Source of the DNA: Rhopalosiphum padi | Taxonomy: Eukaryota > Arthropoda > Insecta > Hemiptera > Aphididae | NCBI RefSeq assembly: GCF_020882245.1 | Contig: NC_083599.1 | Coordinates: 9,672,001 to 9,736,000 of the forward strand | Direction: 5' to 3' | DNA: 64,000 bases | Shown: positions 50,901 to 64,000 of the stretch, in pieces | Layout of the letters: every line of letters begins with the position of its first letter | Numbering within the stretch: the stretch's first letter is position 1 | The notes under the pieces: generated by a model | Told to the model about the DNA's origin: nothing | What the model saw: only the letters and a program-made list of their open reading frames with translations | Databases searched by the model: none | Program-made: the position numbers and the translations under genes

Positions 50901-53900
50901 ATTATTATATCAGTGATCTACTCAATGACGATAGTTACCTACACTCGAAAGTCGAAATGAAACCTATTTGAGAACAGAACGACTTCCCGATTATTTTTCC
51001 TTATTATTACAATGCTGCAAATAAATGAATACTTTTTTGTTTTATTTAAATAATTTTTTATTTATTTCATCATCGTTGTTTAATAGTATAATGATATAAA
51101 TAAATATAGGTAGATACATAAACAAAATTCGATTTTTTTTTTTTTGGTTTGATTTAATTATTTGATGTCGCTTTTTTTTTTAATAATTTTACTACAATTA
51201 TTGATATAATGAAATGCAGTTTTTAACTTCCTAAAAATCTCATAAAATAATTAGTAACTATATAATATTCATTAGGTACATATCTACTACATAAAAGTAT
51301 ACAATTACTAAATAATAAATATTGCTAAAGTAGTGAATTGTGATTAAATGTTGTTGAGACAAACAAAAGTTTTACATTGTGTAGTGCAGTATACCTACTC
51401 CAGTAATACTATATTATTATGATATATCTACCATTCTAACTATACATAAATTTACTGAATTAATTTATGTAAAAAATTACATGTGATATAGGTTGTAGGT
51501 ATTGTGTATATACCTACATATAATATATATGTTAATGTTGTTAATTTACTGGTCGTATCCGCGTTACAATTTATATGAGATGTTTTATTTAATTTTTTCA
51601 CATGATACTACGTTGTAATAGCATCGCTTTTTCACGGACTACGTGCTGTTTGTGAAGATGGAAAGAGAACAATTTTGAGGAAAAATGTTATAAGAAAAGG
51701 AATAAAATGTTTTACGCACTTTTTATCCTTAATACTTTATCTCGGTACTTTTTTTTCAATTTATACCTATATTTTTTTTATCATTCTAATATTGGCTATG
51801 CAATAATTTTCTGAGAAAAATTGTATTAAATGACATAAGAATAATCTGTGACTAATTTTTAAGAAATATAAACGACACTCATTGATGACTATAGGTAAAC
51901 CGGTTTGAACGTCATTTTGACCTGTTTTTTACTTAATGATTTATTCAATATTCTAACCTTGGGGTTACTAAAGAACGTTTTTAGAGAACAAAAACACCAT
52001 TCCAAGTACCAATATAACTAGTATAAGAATTGCAAGTTATCCTGCAACAATAATTTTCATATAGTGTTCACATAGATAAAACAAGTATGAATGACAACCA
52101 TTTGAAACGATGTTTTAGTAGATAACACTTCGAATCAGGATTGTGACGTATAATAGATAAATATATAGATTAGTTAACTGATGAACTATGAATACTTACT
52201 TATAAACCTATCTATAGCGCCTACATTCTTATACTTTTAATATTTATTCTTTGTTCAATAAATTATTATAAAATTGTTGTTAAAATAATTATAAACCTAC
52301 TATAAGTATATTTTATTTGCTACGCCTTTTTTTATTATTGGCTTTCTTACACTTCGTGAAATTCGAAAATATTTTTGAAAATGATCTTTTTCTAATGGTC
52401 GCTCCAATTTAACATTGTGTAATTTTTTTCAGTATAGTTATTCACTTTATATATTGAAATATAACATTTATTGCATACGTCAAATTTTTATTATATCCAT
52501 TAACCACGCGTGCAGGTTCATTTAAAGTATTTGTTAGGTATTTATTTATGACTTCTATAATACCATACAAGATTTTATAAATGTAATTTATTTATAATTA
52601 TTTATATTTTATTAAATATATTATAATTATTTTTTATTTATAAGAGCAGGAAAATTAATCGTAACAATAATAGATTGTTATATTTTAAACTACCTTTAAA
52701 ACAAGCACATCGTTTGGATGACACTTTTACATAAACACCTTAGGAATCAGTGACCCAATCCATATAAAGTACGAGTTGCGTCACGGGCTTTTTAGAGCGA
52801 CGTATGAATTTGGGCCAAACAATAATGTATATACATATAACATATTACATATTATAAAGTATGTCATCATAATAAATATATATTGAATATAATATTCAAA
52901 GTAATTTACTAAATTAATTATTAATATTCAATAAATATTCAAATCAAATTTGTTAGGTATTAAATGAATAATAATATTATAATATAACAAAAGGTAAATT
53001 ATTCCTACAATAATTCTTCCTTTTGTTACTCGTTTAATTGTTTATTTAGATCATACTAGACTTTTTATGATTGAAAAATTTTGAAAAAAGACGTTACCAA
53101 TATTTTAAAGCTGTAAGTTTTTTCTAAAATTTAAAATGCTCATAACTTAATGACCAAAATTTAGTTATTTCCAATAAACAATTTGGTATGTTACCTATCC
53201 TCCCTATAGATGTTGTATCAAATGTTTAATTATATTTACTACCTTATACTTCATGCTAATATATGAAGAAAAAGTGAGATAAAAATAAATAACTTTATAT
53301 TAAAACATGCAGCGTTTAACATTAAAATTATATTTTTGTAGACAGAGTTTTTGAAATGTAATATTTCTCGTTAACGACATTTGATCAATATTTTTTTTCC
53401 AAATCACAACTTCAAGAAGCTTCTTTGGCGTTGGTCAATCTAATTTTTAATACAACGATTGTGATTTAAAGTTGTATGATCTTATTGTGGACAGGAAGCG
53501 CATGGTCAGATGACCAGATGACAGCTATATAAGTACCTAGTTAAAACTTAATATTTCATTATGTGTAAAATATCATCAGTTATTCAATTCCAAATTGACA
53601 CTAAAAAAAACATAACGTTTCCATTGCGTAATTAAATAAGTCAATTCATCACTTAATTATCTTAAAATGGTACTTTTATATGTCAATTTACTGGGTGATT
53701 CACAAATCATACTAACCCCTAAAAGCACAATTTTAATATGTTAATTATCAAAGGAAAAAATAAGGTTACACACGAATTGCGTACCAAAATTGGTAGACAA
53801 ACCTTTTTGAACGAATTGCGTCCCGGACGAAATTTGTGTTATTTTTTCATCTAGGTTCCTGAAGTGATATTGCCATAATAAAGATATGCCAGGTTATAAA

Positions 53901-54281
53901 AAAAAAAATTGAAATGTAATTGTAAAAATATAATAATGTCTTAATAATATAAATTATAAGTCATAATCAATCACATTAGTTAGTTAGTTGTTTTTTTATG
54001 ACTTAGAACTTTTTTCTGCCCATAATTCCGGAGAAAATATTGAATTTTCATTTATGTATGTATCTACTAAATAGTTAGCAAACTTTGTAGTTTTGTGTTT
54101 ATCTAGTTGAATAGCATACATTTCAAACGAAAAAAAAATCTTCAACTTCGTGTGGTTCTAGGAAAGATAATTCAAACGTCATTGCTAAGTACTTGCCTAA
54201 TTTATTATTTAGGATATAGTCTGAAGCCAAGCCTAGTTCTTGTATTTTTCTTCACCAATATTTTTATCGAAAATATCTATA

Positions 54282-54399
54282 AGGCCGGAGTTATAAACGG
54301 TGTATTCCGCTGCGTTGTCCGTCGAACTCAAAATGCACTGGTTTATTTTTAAATTTCGGTTCGAAACGCGGCGAATACGCCGTGTATAGCTCCAGCCTA
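54282..54399. repeat. Short inverted-repeat element (hairpin), about 118 bp
   Basis: The left arm AGGCCGGAGTTATAAACGGT and onward pairs with the right arm read backward, AGGCTGGAGCTATACACGGC, for about 40 bases, through GTATTC and a CGC-rich segment to a shared CGAAC near the 30-base loop. It looks like a miniature transposon or the fused ends of one. Its CpG content is far above its surroundings. The short plus frame 54107..54352 ends within it and is not a gene. Confidence 0.75.
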
Positions 54400-56569
54400 A
54401 AAGTAAAAACTACTAAAAACGAGTTTTTATATAATAATATTATGTTAATGATAAATATTTAATTATTATTATTATTTTTAAAAAAATATCAAAATTAAAA
54501 ATAAATTTAAAAACCACTAGAATTACTTTAGTTCTATGAGGGTTGTGGATCCATATTGTATTCAGTATATGATTTAAAAAATATAAAACGTATCTATTCA
54601 TGTGCAAAATTTTACGCTAGATATATACCAATATCAGGTTTCGACGAGTTTGGTCAAAGTCAGTATATTATTATCGTTGTAAATATATGATGCTTTTAAT
54701 TTACGATTCTGTTTTTAAGGATAAAAACGTGTAAGAAAAGGAAAAATCTAATAGGAATCGTATAATTCTATTTATATTAACCAGCCTAACGATTGGCCTA
54801 TACCAGGGCACCTGGCTCTGTTTTCAATATATTGCAGTTATGTAGTATCTATATTCTATACTGCATAAATAAATTATGGCATAGTATAATAATATTGTGT
54901 ATATAAAAATAAAAATAAATATATTTCTATATTTAAAATCTATTTAATTTTACGGGTACCATATGCGTAGTTTAACGGCAACAGGACGACACGAACATTT
55001 GGTAAATGTATTTTATCTTACCATAATATATATATATATCTTTTTATAAAACCTATTAAAACGTTTAAAGTATTTATTATGACGAGACATTAGACGTTTG
55101 ATTGCTTTTATATTTATATTTTCGAGTAATACGCGTGTAAATAGATATTCGTAGTACTTATTTACATTGCAAATCACTCAAAACGTTATTTATGTTAAGC
55201 AATATTTCAAAGTAGTTGTATCATTACACACGTTTGATGTGATATTACTTGATAATCGTAGTTTTCGCTATCATAATATTATAAAATATTGAGGTTGAGT
55301 GCACTAATTTCAGTCAAATGAAAATCAAGTCAAAATACTTAATATTCAATTTTGTTGAAAATTATGTTTTTTTGTTTCATTCATCTTTTCTTTTAAAGTT
55401 TTAAAAAATATACATAAGTAAATTAACTTGAAAAAAATTGTTAAGTTTACATTTGGTTTCAATTCCATCTAATGACGCGATATAACTATACTTTAACATT
55501 ATATTATAATAGTGAACCGTTTCTAATTTAATGGGTAAACCGACAAATTTTTCTTATGTTATTATTTATTATCCAATTACTGATTTAGTTAACTTCATAG
55601 TACAAATTGCAGTTTTTTTTGTTAGATGACTTTTTGATGACCGATTTAACTTCGTTTTGTCTAACAGCAAATTATATAGACAAATCAAATCGTTCAAGGA
55701 ACAACGTAGAAATACTTAGGTATTTTGGCGAGTGGTATACTATAAACAATGAGAATTGTCACCTAATAAATAAACGTAACTTTCACAAACTTTGAATTTT
55801 TTCGTTTGAAGTTTTTTGTTTAATTTTTTTGTTGTTGTTCGTTGTTCAACTTTTAATGTCACAAGTGATGTTACGAAACTCTTATCACTCACTAAAATAT
55901 ATTATAGATCATCTTTTTGTGTACGAATTGCGGTAAAAACTGCAGCGAAAAAAAAATCTTCTTGCTTTTATGTTTAGCCCTTTTATCTTTTTATTTGTTC
56001 GTGATTATGTGCAGTAAAATGTATTTTTAATCCGGGATTTGAGAACACCGATTTTTTTAAGTCTTTTTGGCCTTTTAATCATGGCTCTAAAGCAAAATTG
56101 ACTAAATTAAAACGAGTTACTGTTATACAATTTAAATAATCAAATTATTGAATTTATCCACGATTATCTTATATAGTTTAACATTTTCAATAATTTATAA
56201 TGTGAGTTTGCGTATTTTAAGTTTTTAACCTAAATTTAATGTCCTGTAATTAAGTAAATTTTGATTTTTTAAGTATTTTAAATTATGATTAAAAGGTCAA
56301 TTATATTATTTAAAAAAAATTAGTATTTGAGCATTCCCTATAGCTTCTCACGAAAACTTAATTTCAATCCTTAGTTACTAAACAGAATTATTTAATGTTA
56401 TCATTAAAAGTAAACACACTGTATTGTATTTATGGTATAATTGGATGTTTTTGCATATACTTTTTACCAGAAGGTATGTTAGGAGGGGGGTTTTTTTGGT
56501 CTCTTTTCTGACTACTGTCATTATTATTGTGTAGTTATATAATATTAAATCGTTTCGTAACTAAGAAGA

Positions 56570-57000
56570 AATTAGACCTGCGCTAACGTTACAATTATTA
56601 TGAATTTCCAGACAGGAGCTTTCGGCGACATCACCACTGTCGTTTTTAGTTCGGAGTAGTGCATAACTTTTTTCAAGTCAAAATTAAAAATCGTCACTGT
56701 CGTTGCATTATACGGGTATTCTGTGAGGAAGACAAAGTGCAGATTTTTACGTGGCACAATGTTCTGCGTGACGCGTGTTATGTATAAATGGTAAACGACG
56801 TACGTTTGTCGTATATTTTATGTGCAGTATTTCAGTCGAGTGACGAGTGACAACCAACGACAACGTTCGTTTATTACAGTAATAATAATAATAATAATAA
56901 TAATTATTACTATTATTTTTTTTTAACGTTCCGTTGGACTACAAGAGAACGAAGAGTTTTATAGGAAGAGAGTTGAACGCGTTGTTCGTATATATTTTAG
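56570..57000. promoter_or_regulatory. CpG-richer islet with initiator-like sequence
   Basis: The block 56575-56870 has many CG dinucleotides and lies in the intron. TTTCAGTCGAGTGACGAGTG near 56829 contains an arthropod-type initiator (TCAGT), followed by CGACAACGTTCG. An AAT microsatellite begins at 56880. It may be an internal promoter or enhancer. The minus frame at 56572..56757 shows no known domain. Confidence 0.3.
56878..56905. repeat. AAT microsatellite
   Basis: About nine AAT/ATA triplets. Confidence 0.8.
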
Positions 57001-58369
57001 CCGTAAACAAAATAAAACATTTTTACCATGGGTTCATTTACACAATAATATAACCTCAACATTATAATATTACGATATCATATGATTTTTATGCATCTAA
57101 GACACAGTAACAAAATACGAGTATTTATTAAAGTTGGTACCAATACAGTATACTTAATATCTCAACGATTTATGTAATATATTTTTGTGCATTGCAATGA
57201 AAACAAACATTCTTAATAAATAATACCTAACAATTAAAATACGAGTGCTATTTTTTTTTGCTAAATTATGGAAAAATGAATTATTATATATTTACTTCAA
57301 ACACATCAACTTAAAATAAAAAGAAAACATTTTTCAATAATTTCTCAAATTAGATTAAGACAAATGCTTGAAAATGCCCCGTCAACCCTAAAATGTGCTT
57401 TTATATACATTCTACGTTAAAGTTTTCGTCCACATGTTATAAACCTGTTGAGCAAGGAACATACAAATCAACATTAAAATCATAAGGAAATCCAACCTCT
57501 CACCGTGAAGGTGTTTATACTTCCAATGATTCTTTATTTAAATGTTATTACTTATTATTTATCAATTATTATATATCTACATTATGAATTATTCGTGTTT
57601 TGATGGACTAAAAACACGTAGTGTGTTAATATAGGCAGTTTCTAATAGTTTAATTATATTATTGTTAGGTATGTGTTTGACTAATATTATTTCGGTTAGC
57701 CGAATGTGCCAAATTATCTGAGTATCTATGTTAAAACTATGTACGTATATTATAATGCACAGATGTTATGAGAGTAGATGACCATATCATCTTCAAAATG
57801 TTAGCTTATTTGCTTAATGATTCACGGAAATACAATGAGGTTATCATTTTTATAAACATTTTTTTTATATTTTAAAAATACACGCTTATTCAGATCAAAA
57901 TTTTAATTACAATACATAGTAATGAGTACGCTTTGTAAGTCAATTTGTAAATAGGCTGATTTTTTAATCTTGGACACAAGACACTTTTTAATGGAATAAA
58001 GAAATCCAAGTATTAAAAAAATCTTATGTGAACTTAAAATTTCCAAAAATCACAATTTGAATAAAGTCATTATTAAAGGAAAAATTTGTGTGGGTATTGT
58101 AGGTGAATCGCTCTGTATAGTTTTCGCAGAATATCTTATAACATATTATATAGTCGTATATGATATACATATTGCACACGTGCGTTGTTGCAGTGTGACT
58201 CGGACAGTTTATTTGACATCATGCAATATTGTTAACAGATTGTTCTTAGTTCTTTTAATACACGTGTGTCGCGTGTGTGTAAAATATGGACGTGATGAAA
58301 AAACCCCTAATGTACATAACTAAAATATTAGATGTATAAACAAACTTATATTTAAAAAAAATTTTGAGA

Positions 58370-58810
58370 TTTATTTTTGTCATTTGGCATTTTCGATTTT
58401 TATTAGAAATTTTTAAAAAATTTTATTCTGTAAAAGAGCTTTAAAATTGAATGCAAGGTTCTTCATAAATAGTTCATACTCAAACCAAAAAAATCTAATA
58501 ATTAATTTCTTACTTAATTTTTCTTTATAGACATCTTATAATTTAATTTGGATAAAATTAGAATTTAAAAAAGAACAACGGTTTAGTTATTTTGTTGTAA
58601 TTTAAAATATTATTCGTGGATGCTTGAAATTTTCAACGTATACTAATATATTTTATACATGAAATTTTCCTATGTAATTTTTTAGTCAAAAACTAATTAA
58701 ATCTACAATAAAATAAATTATTTTAATAGTAATATAAATATATCAGAAAAAATGTTAAGCAATTTAGGCTGACGGTCCGTTTTGCTCAGAATCCTTTTTC
58801 GTATGAAATT
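58370..58810 (-). repeat. Dispersed repeat, reversed copy
   Basis: On the minus strand it begins with a GGATTCTGAGCAAAACGGAC block (near 58795), then a GCCTAAATTG segment and A/T blocks ending in a TTTTTAATAAAAATCG-like stretch. The start corresponds to the GATTCTGAGCGGAGAC... start at 37.09 kb. It is diverged. Confidence 0.4.
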
Positions 58811-61800
58811 AATTATCTTAGAATTCAAATGTAACACTTGCATTACAGTAACTTGTTCATCAATGAGGAAATATACTCAAGTAATCGACACCTATTGTCC
58901 AACAGAGCAGTTTACCATTTTCCCTGAATTTTCAATTATATTCATTTAATTAATTAGATTTAATTTCAAAACTATAGAAAAGAAAAATATTTACTTAGTA
59001 CTATTTTCCCCAATGAATCTAGAAGACCCCGGTGCAAAGGATCAAATCAACCACAATTCGGTTTAATTGAAGCGAAACATTCGAAACTGCACATGTACAT
59101 AGTATGATATAAGATGCGGTTTAATGAGTGGATAATAATTGTTTTTTCCGACATGCAATGAGTCGAATATTTTATATGGGCGGCTCAAGTGTTTGCGGCG
59201 ATACCAATGATTACGCGTTTAATATTATTATAGTCTATAATTTAGACCATTAATATATTACATTATATTGAAGGGGGAGTGTATTATTTTATATTATGCG
59301 CGTACACGGTTTTGATGCCTACCAAAATATTATTACTCTGCAGCCCTAGGTCCCCTCTCATACTTCGGGTCGATAGTTCAATTTTCCGTTAACTATATAC
59401 AATTTCCAGTGTGTATAATTAATGTTATGCCATTAATTATGTTTATATTGTGACACGGTATAATAATACCATGTGTCTTTGTTGTTCTCAGATAAATAAA
59501 GATTCGTTTATTCGCTGTTTTGTCGTAAAATTAATCTAAGTAACTTCAATATCGTTTTCAATATTCAAATAAAATTAGTATTGTGTGTGGTATTGTACAT
59601 TTGTACATGTTTAAATTCATAATGGTTAAATACATTTTTGCTAAAGATCGTTATGTTTTTAATGGGTAAATGTTTACAAAACGTTAAAAAAAAAAAATTA
59701 TGGACTGTGATGGGTAGGTACTTGTATTATAGGTATTATATTGTTATTTAATCCAAGTCTTAGAATTATTTTAAATCGTTGCATTAAAGTTGTTCAAGAA
59801 CACGTTTTCTTACCCCGTGTTTTTTTTAGTAGTAAGTTATGACTCATTGAATAGTGTAGATTAAAATAGAATTATCAATTTTGAAAGAACGTATTATTTT
59901 TTATGTCCTCTTACGTAAGATCATACAATTAAAAATCTGTCCATCATAGTTTTCTTTGCAAAAAAAAAAAAATTATAATAAAATAATCAAAAGGCCTCTG
60001 AAAAAATACGAGTATGTGTATAATATATAAATCGATTTAATATTTGAATAAAAAAATCATTTTTCTTCCACTATACTATTTTAGTGATCACTGCTGACGA
60101 CAAACAAGCACCCGTTAATCATAACTTTTATTACAGACCAGACTTTTTTGTAGCCACAAATTTAGAAATCGTATACCTTAACAGTTTCTTTGAAGTATCT
60201 CTTAAATAGTTTTAAATTGGTTAAAAAATAGTAGAATTAGAGTATAGTCAATAAAATGAGATTTCCGATATTTGCTATCCAGATGTGGACAAAATAATAA
60301 AAAACATCCTTATTATAGACATTATCTACATAATTCGAAGACATGTTAATTACAGATAAAAAATCTTTTCTCTGCTTTTTCAGCAGTTATTGGAGAAGCT
60401 ACCAATCCAAATTGTGAATTAAATCGTACTGAATTAATAGACTAGGTCTTGTGAAAAAATAGTAGTCGTAGTCTTTAGTAAATTAGCAAATATTAATAAA
60501 AATAATTTATAAAAATGTTTAAAAAATAATTCAAGTTTTATAAATTAGTATGTCTCAACAAAAACCTATTTGTAACTAATATTTTAAAAATAATAACCTA
60601 TGGAAGTACGTATCTAACTTGTATGCAGCTGATTTTTCGTATTTGCGGGTTCCTTTACGTAATTTCAACACTTACGTTTAAAATTTGATTTTTAGGAAAA
60701 GCCGTCTGGATACCAGAACGACTTGTCCTGAAAACGTGTTTAATGGTGGCCGTTTTAACTACCACGTTGTCCTCTTAAAAGTTTGTAATCGTGTGGAATA
60801 AATTTTCTTCGAAATTCAAAGGTGGCATTATTAATTGCGTAGGAACCTAACTATAAATAGGTATAATTATAATAATATTTTTCAATAAATCCCCGTTAAA
60901 TTGGTTGTGTGCATGTCATCGGCGTCGAATACTGATAATTTGTCGTTCATGGTTAATCGGAAACATTTACTCGCAATGTTAAGGCAGAAAATATTGGTTT
61001 TCCATCACGACGATGTCCATAATGAAGTATCATATGTAATACAGTCAAACTATAATCACGACGTTTTTCATCGTGTCGATTCGTATCATATACCTACCAC
61101 GATTATTATGTTCGCGTTTGATTTCCGATCTACGGAGTTCAGATGAACGCTGTGTAAATCACGATCACGGAGTGCGTGTTTTTGTTCTGAATGATTTTGC
61201 GATTTTAAGATAGATGACGTAAATAGGCCAATTAATTTTTTTTTTTTGGAGGGGGAGGGGCGATTTGGATTCCTTATATTGATTAATAGAAAATGTGGGG
61301 AGGCATGTAGGATGTAGCTGTCCAACAACAACAACTATAGTTATCAACATACAAATAAAAATTATTATATTTATATAGGTATACTTATATTATTTTTATT
61401 TCAACACAATTCGATATCTTTTATGGAAAATAAATTAACAACATCGTCCTCATTTTTATTGTAATATGTATTATATAATAAAATAAACTATAGTATATAC
61501 ATATCAAATTCAGTATAATAGATTATGTTGAACAAATAATTTGGTCGACTTCAGCAATTTAATATAGTCGTTGAAATACGCCATTGTTATTGTTTTGAGT
61601 TAGTTTATTTTACGTTATTTTATAGACTGGGCTTTTTTGTTAAGCTACAGAGGCTATTATAGTTTTTTGCAATTTGATTTCTGAGTTTTGTTTTTGACGT
61701 TCCTACCTGCAGTATATTACCAGACAACCGATAGTGGGCGAAATATCTTAAGTCCATCGAATAATGTGTTATTCATTATAGATTACTAGGAAATATTTGA

Positions 61801-63204
61801 TAGTTAATTCATTGGTTTTATATTTTATTTTTTACGCGATATAAAAGAATTGTCATTATAAGTATTTGGTAACATTATTAACAGAGTTTAATATATGTTG
61901 GCATGTTCGTTTAAAGTAAATTAAAATATTATGTAATAATTAGGAAAACTTCAAATTTAATAAATTTAAAGCTTGTTATGGATGCACTTATGCATACAAT
62001 TTGCTCTAAAAATGAAAAATTTACTTTTTATAAAATTTGGTGAAATTAGTTTAATTAATATTTAATACCATTATACATTTTTTTTTATATTTACCTATAT
62101 TTTGTTCATTGTCATTCTTATTTTCACAAAAGTATTGTTCTGCGTATTTGAATTGACAACAATTGAAAGTAGTATAACGTATAATATTTATTGGTTTATT
62201 TTTATTTGTCAATAACTACTATAATTGTTCACAACTCTCCAAAATGAATTTGTCTTTGGGAACAAAAGTCGATTTGTTATTGAAATCAATATTCATTACT
62301 ACAAAAAAACTTAAAAGAACCCCTGGAGACTATGAATAATCAATAGAGAATTAACTATAAATTATTGAAACGATAAGTGCACGTTTATTGAATACCTATT
62401 GTATCTAATTTAAACATTTATATTTTATAATATATATAAATATATTATATGTTATGATTTATAGGTACATTTGAAGAAAATATTATATGATATGCTACAA
62501 ATTTCGAATATCTATGAAAAATTAATGTTAGTTTATGTAAACCTATATTATTATGACGTAGTAGGTAGGTATTTTTTCTATGGAATTAGTATCTAAGTCT
62601 TTTTATACATCAAGGTAAAAAAATAAACTTAAAAAGCCACAACCCCAGAAAAAATTTATCTTTGTGTTTTTGTGTTTATTAATTTATTCTTTATTTTTAT
62701 ATTGTTCATAATTTTATACTTAAGACAAGTATAATATGTATTAGTTTGATATTTGTATCATTATTGTAGTTATACTGCTATGGTTTAACAATTATAATAT
62801 TTGTATGATGTACGATAAAAATAATGAATGTATGTAATGTATGTAATCATAGTTTGTAGTAATAATTTATGTACTTACACATTATTAGTTTGTGCGTTAT
62901 AATAATGGCAGTGAATTCAAAAAAAATATATGTATAATATTAACAGTCGAAAATGGAATACCCTGACGATTATTAGATAGTTATAAAAGCGAGTATTTTA
63001 TTATTTCAGTTTAATTAGATGATGTATAAGCAAAATATGAATTAAGATCGACAGGAAAGTAATTTAATTGTTGATTTATTGTTACTAAATATATTACACG
63101 ATGGGTACGAAATAACGAATCGCATGCTCAACGAATAATTATTAGTACCTACACGAAACGTGTAATTTGTATAGTGTTTAAAATTGTTTTAACGTATAAT
63201 GCAA

Positions 63205-63290
63205 ATATTATTATTATTATTATAAGTATATAATAATATATTATTTAAAGTTTAGAGTATTATATATATATATATATATGTATGTATTGA
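63205..63290. repeat. ATT and TA microsatellites just before the second myosin exon
   Basis: An ATT run at about 63207-63222 and a (TA)n run at about 63262-63280. No function seen. Confidence 0.8.
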
Positions 63291-63352
63291 ATAAAAAAAT
63301 ATGAGTTAATTATTGTGATTAGGAATATATTGGTATTTTTTTCTTTTTACAG

Positions 63353-63450
63353 GAAGTTGCGGCGTGCCAGATATGACGTCTATATCAGACATAGATGAGG
63401 ACGTTATAAACCGAAATTTGCAAAAAAGATACTCAGCTAATCACATATAC
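63353..63450 (+). CDS. Unconventional myosin heavy chain, second coding exon (start of the motor domain)
   Basis: Acceptor TTCTTTTTACAG ends at 63352. With the G carried over from 24078 the exon reads G-S-C-G-V-P-D-M-T-S-I-S-D-I-D-E-D-V-I-N-R-N-L, then Q-K-R-Y-S-A-N-H-I-Y. This is the opening of a myosin motor: 'G-V-x-D-(M/L)' followed by 'E-x-x-(I/L)-x-x-N-L-x-x-R-Y-x-x-x-x-I-Y', which in all myosins leads to 'T-Y-x-G-x-x-L-(V/I)-x-x-N-P' on the next exon. The exon ends in phase 0 at TAC|GTATCC, exactly between the I-Y and the expected T-Y. Myosin motors hydrolyse ATP to move along actin. The V-P-D-M form suggests the class VII/X/XV group more than class I or II, but the class needs the motor and tail exons beyond 64 kb. 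Confidence 0.85.
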
Positions 63451-64000
63451 GTATCCTTTTTATTATTTATTATGAAAAAAATGAGTATATTTTTTAGTAA
63501 TTCAAATAAAAAATGATATTAAATACGTTTAAAAGTAAGTTAAAAAATGCTCATATAATTGAAAAATGACTTCAAATCCAAAAAAGTACATTGCAAAATT
63601 AAAACTATATATTTGTCATTTGAACTTGTATGTCCAAATTATATTTTGTGATTGAAAAACTATATCCTGTAAATCCTAAAAAAAATTGCAAAATTCTATA
63701 GGTACTATCCTAGTCATACACTCCTACATATAAACATACAGTATATAATGTTTTAGGCGTCGTTGAATTTAAAATTATATACCTGCTGGGCGAGGCAGGG
63801 GAATAATAATCCTTTAATAATAGTGTGTTCATTAAAATTCTGATTTTTGAAATGTTGAGTTTAATGTAATATTTTCAAATAAGTATTTAGAATATTTATA
63901 CTATTTAAGGGGAGGGTGTTATGTAGTGATACAAACTATTTTTTCGAGGGTAATTTTTATTGTTAATTGTTAGCTAAACGTTTTTTTTTTTGAAAATGTT
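63451..64000 (+). other. Start of the next myosin intron
   Basis: Intronic AT-rich DNA after a GTATCC donor. The frame reads into a TGA at about 63514. No exon continuing T-Y-x-G was found before the window ends. Confidence 0.6.

Larger units (their letters stand above)
24079..63352 (+). other. First coding-sequence intron of the myosin gene, 39,274 bp
   Basis: Donor GTACGT at 24079 and acceptor TTCTTTTTACAG ending at 63352. I found no convincing coding exon of any gene inside on either strand; the frames present are short and unrelated to known domains. The intron contains CpG-richer islets (29.8-30.4, 33.3-33.4, 44.45-44.85, 46.25-46.5 and 56.57-57.0 kb), foldback elements, MULE and hAT relics and dispersed repeats. 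Stretches not listed separately (for example 24.5-29.7, 30.4-33.2, 35.0-37.0, 38.2-42.6, 47-49.9, 51-54.2 and 59-63.3 kb) are AT-rich and I see nothing definite in them. A first intron this long commonly houses enhancers and alternative promoters; that is inference here. Confidence 0.7.

Noticed and set aside
60901..61146. 81-codon plus frame, hydrophilic, with GC-richer bases
   Set aside because: No family resemblance found; kept out because length is near chance for this region.

Overview
The window is animal nuclear DNA: very AT-rich, with spliced genes, long introns, GT-AG splice sites, CpG-dense islands in an AT background, microsatellites, and many decayed DNA transposons plus one LINE fragment. 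The repeat types (hAT pieces with a 'SVDVERSFS'-like motif, MULE pieces, and a dispersed family carrying 'ATTCTGAGCGGAGAC') and the frequent TAGGTA/TACCTA motif suggest a hemipteran, most likely an aphid. That assignment is inference from pattern memory, not from a search.

Two genes are well supported. (1) A complete minus-strand gene at 7634..4657 has six coding exons that I joined by splice phase into a 190-residue protein. It is recognisably ATG10, the E2-like enzyme that conjugates ATG12 to ATG5 in autophagy, with the catalytic HPC motif at Cys139. It starts beside a CpG island at about 7690-8530. Its roughly 2-kb second intron is packed with transposon pieces. (2) The 5' end of a plus-strand unconventional myosin lies at 24006..24078 and 63353..63450. 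The two exons join in phase across a 39.3-kb intron, and the next exon lies beyond the window. A possible third gene is only a plus-strand C-terminal tail at 1..147.

Layout: 1-4.6 kb is the probable 3' end of an upstream gene, then intergenic sequence with a hAT-type MITE and a THAP-transposase relic. 4.6-7.7 kb is ATG10. 7.7-8.5 kb is a CpG island. 8.5-23 kb is intergenic, with an inverted repeat, a pogo-like MITE, a LINE relic, a promoter-like GC-richer zone, a hAT relic, a perfect palindrome and dispersed repeats. 23-24.5 kb is the myosin CpG island and first coding exon. 24.1-63.35 kb is the first intron, holding several CpG-richer islets that may be alternative promoters or enhancers, a MULE relic with inverted arms, two foldback elements built of short tandem repeats, and other repeats. 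63.35-63.45 kb is the second myosin coding exon.

Most short open frames in the window are chance frames in AT-rich or CGG/CGA low-complexity DNA. I saw no CRISPR array, tRNA, rRNA or bacterial feature. The most unusual structures are the two foldback elements (42678..43220 and 49912..50509), made of tandem 'TTTTCGGCCAA' and 'GTTCCTACAC' units in opposed arrays.
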